A program made the position numbers and the translations under genes. This document shows, piece by piece, positions 63,199 to 64,000 of a stretch of 64,000 nt of DNA; the first letter of the stretch is position 1, and each line of letters opens with the position of its first letter. Below the pieces are notes generated by a model, which saw only the letters and a program-made list of their open reading frames with translations, was not told the origin of the DNA and did no database searches. Source of the DNA: Chryseobacterium bernardetii (lineage in GTDB: Bacteria; Bacteroidota; Bacteroidia; Flavobacteriales; Weeksellaceae); the NCBI RefSeq assembly GCF_003815975.1, contig NZ_CP033932.1, forward strand, positions 4,507,501 to 4,571,500, given 5' to 3'.

Positions 63199-64000
63199 CT
63201 ATGCACAACCAGGAACACCGTTACAAGGATCTTTAGGTTTTGGTACAGGCATAAGCTTTGGCGCTGGAGCAGGAGTAACTTTCATATTATCTATTTTTGG
63301 TTTTGGAGGTGCAACATATCTTTGTATTTTAATACCAGAATTTTCTAAAGGTTTAGTAATTTCTGCTGACTTATTTAAATGTAATATTGCCTCCTGACCG
63401 TTGCCTTTAGAAATTTGTTGTTGACCCCTGAGTTGTTTAGTGAAAGACTGTTTTACTACATGCTTAATTTCAATTGTTCCACCTTCATCTGTCATTGCAT
63501 CTGGAATGGTACGCCCTATTTTCCCTGTTTTTGGATCTGTAAATTCATAAGTTTGCGTATTTTTATCCTTCCCCATTTCAGCAAGCTCCTTTTTCTCAAC
63601 ATATCGACCAAAATTAAAACGTTCCTGTCGAGCTGAATTTTCTGCTGCTTTAGTTCCTACTTCTCCTGTTTTTGTAAGCGTTTCAATAACAGTTGGTTTA
63701 ATTGAGGACTCCTCAAATAAAGGCATTAGCCGAAGCCACCAGCAACATCCATTCACCTCTTCTGGAGCTCTACCATCAGGATCAATAAACTTTAGTGGAT
63801 TATTAAAAGACATGTTGTAGGGACTCCAACTACTAAATTCCTCACTTAGGGGATCGGGACTGATCCAGCGACCATGTGTGTCTCCGATCGGTTGAGCATC
63901 TGGATCATCAAGATTCACTTCTAAAAAATCGACAACTTCGCCCTTTTTTACATTAAATCGCACCGATCCAATAGTAACCACGCTATCCTGATCGTGAAAT
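63199..64000 (-). CDS. RHS-repeat protein with PD-(D/E)XK-like toxin C-terminus (N-terminus beyond window)
   Basis: The frame is open to the window edge (the GTG at 63981 is internal), leaving 266 residues. The RHS core boundary is seen as GRWISPDPLSEEF, then SPYNMSFNNPLKFIDPDG. After it comes a variable toxin tip: FNFGRYVEKKELAEM, then IPDAMTDEGGTIEIKHVVKQ, whose D...E-x-K and following Gln-rich helix (QLRGQQQISK) suit a restriction-endonuclease-fold nuclease toxin. The tail is Pro/Lys-rich. It would act in a neighbouring cell on DNA or RNA; the immunity gene follows. Confidence 0.8.
   Translation of the reverse strand, partial: FHDQDSVVTIGSVRFNVKKGEVVDFLEVNLDDPDAQPIGDTHGRWISPDPLSEEFSSWSPYNMSFNNPLKFIDPDGRAPEEVNGCCWWLRLMPLFEESSIKPTVIETLTKTGEVGTKAAENSARQERFNFGRYVEKKELAEMGKDKNTQTYEFTDPKTGKIGRTIPDAMTDEGGTIEIKHVVKQSFTKQLRGQQQISKGNGQEAILHLNKSAEITKPLENSGIKIQRYVAPPKPKIDNMKVTPAPAPKLMPVPKPKDPCNGVPGCA

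Overview
The window looks like a chromosome segment of a Bacteroidota bacterium, most likely Sphingobacteriaceae (Sphingobacterium/Pedobacter-like). The reasons are AT-rich DNA, a complete ECF sigma / FecR anti-sigma / SusC / SusD / TlpA locus, AraC regulators fused to TPR and a membrane helix, Bacteroidota-type promoter boxes (TAnnTTTG), a VgrG/PAAR-like effector operon and Bacteroidota mobile-element remnants. Almost all of it is accessory DNA. No rRNA, tRNA or CRISPR array was seen.

Layout. (1) 1-13.8 kb is a dense defence island. It holds a 3'-truncated nuclease-STAND NTPase (Avs-like), a membrane-anchored nuclease-like protein, a large PIN-domain protein beside a PD-(D/E)XK protein, and a three-gene AVAST type 1-like operon (ComEC-like metallo-beta-lactamase, trypsin-STAND ATPase of about 1750 residues, 91-residue protein). 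A decayed cation-efflux gene lies inside it. (2) 13.8-22.0 kb is a degenerate stretch followed by a mobile-element operon: ssb, a DUF932 protein, several small unknowns and a PRTRC module (E, C, a small overlapping ORF, an F-position protein, B, ThiF). (3) 22.4-30.5 kb is a restriction-modification-like operon: XRE regulator with a palindromic operator, adenine methyltransferase, a RhuM pseudogene, DEAD/DEAH helicase and GIY-YIG nuclease. It is followed by a scar joining the first codons of a tyrosine integrase to the tail of a relaxase. Matching double GTAAC repeats lie at both sides of this module.

(4) 30.5-37.5 kb is a type VI secretion effector operon, VgrG to two unknowns to a DUF4280/PAAR-like Ntox15 (HxxD) DNase-type toxin, followed by two tandem Tdi1-family (GAD-like/DUF1851) immunity genes and a SUFU-domain gene. 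(5) 37.9-50.5 kb holds a TPR/AraC regulator, three small secreted or membrane proteins, then TlpA-like thioredoxin, SusD, SusC, FecR and ECF sigma; a PIN-domain gene sits between sigma and FecR. (6) 50.8-53.3 kb is a solitary CHAT (caspase-like) protein. (7) 53.3-58.4 kb is a DNA-damage mutagenesis cassette: a LexA-like S24 repressor divergent from a Y-family polymerase and a DnaE-type polymerase, with inverted-repeat operators between them. (8) 58.5-64 kb holds small unknowns, a transglutaminase-like secreted protein, probable immunity genes and, running off the right edge, an RHS protein with a PD-(D/E)XK-like C-terminal toxin.

Working together: the defence genes (Avs-like, AVAST-1, PIN/nuclease, R-M-like module, CHAT) point to anti-phage protection. 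The T6SS and RHS loci are contact-dependent weapons with their immunity genes. The sigma-FecR-SusCD-TlpA locus is a regulated uptake system. The remnants at 4.1, 14.4, 26 and 30 kb show repeated gain and decay of mobile DNA. All functions are inferred from reading the sequence; no database search was run.
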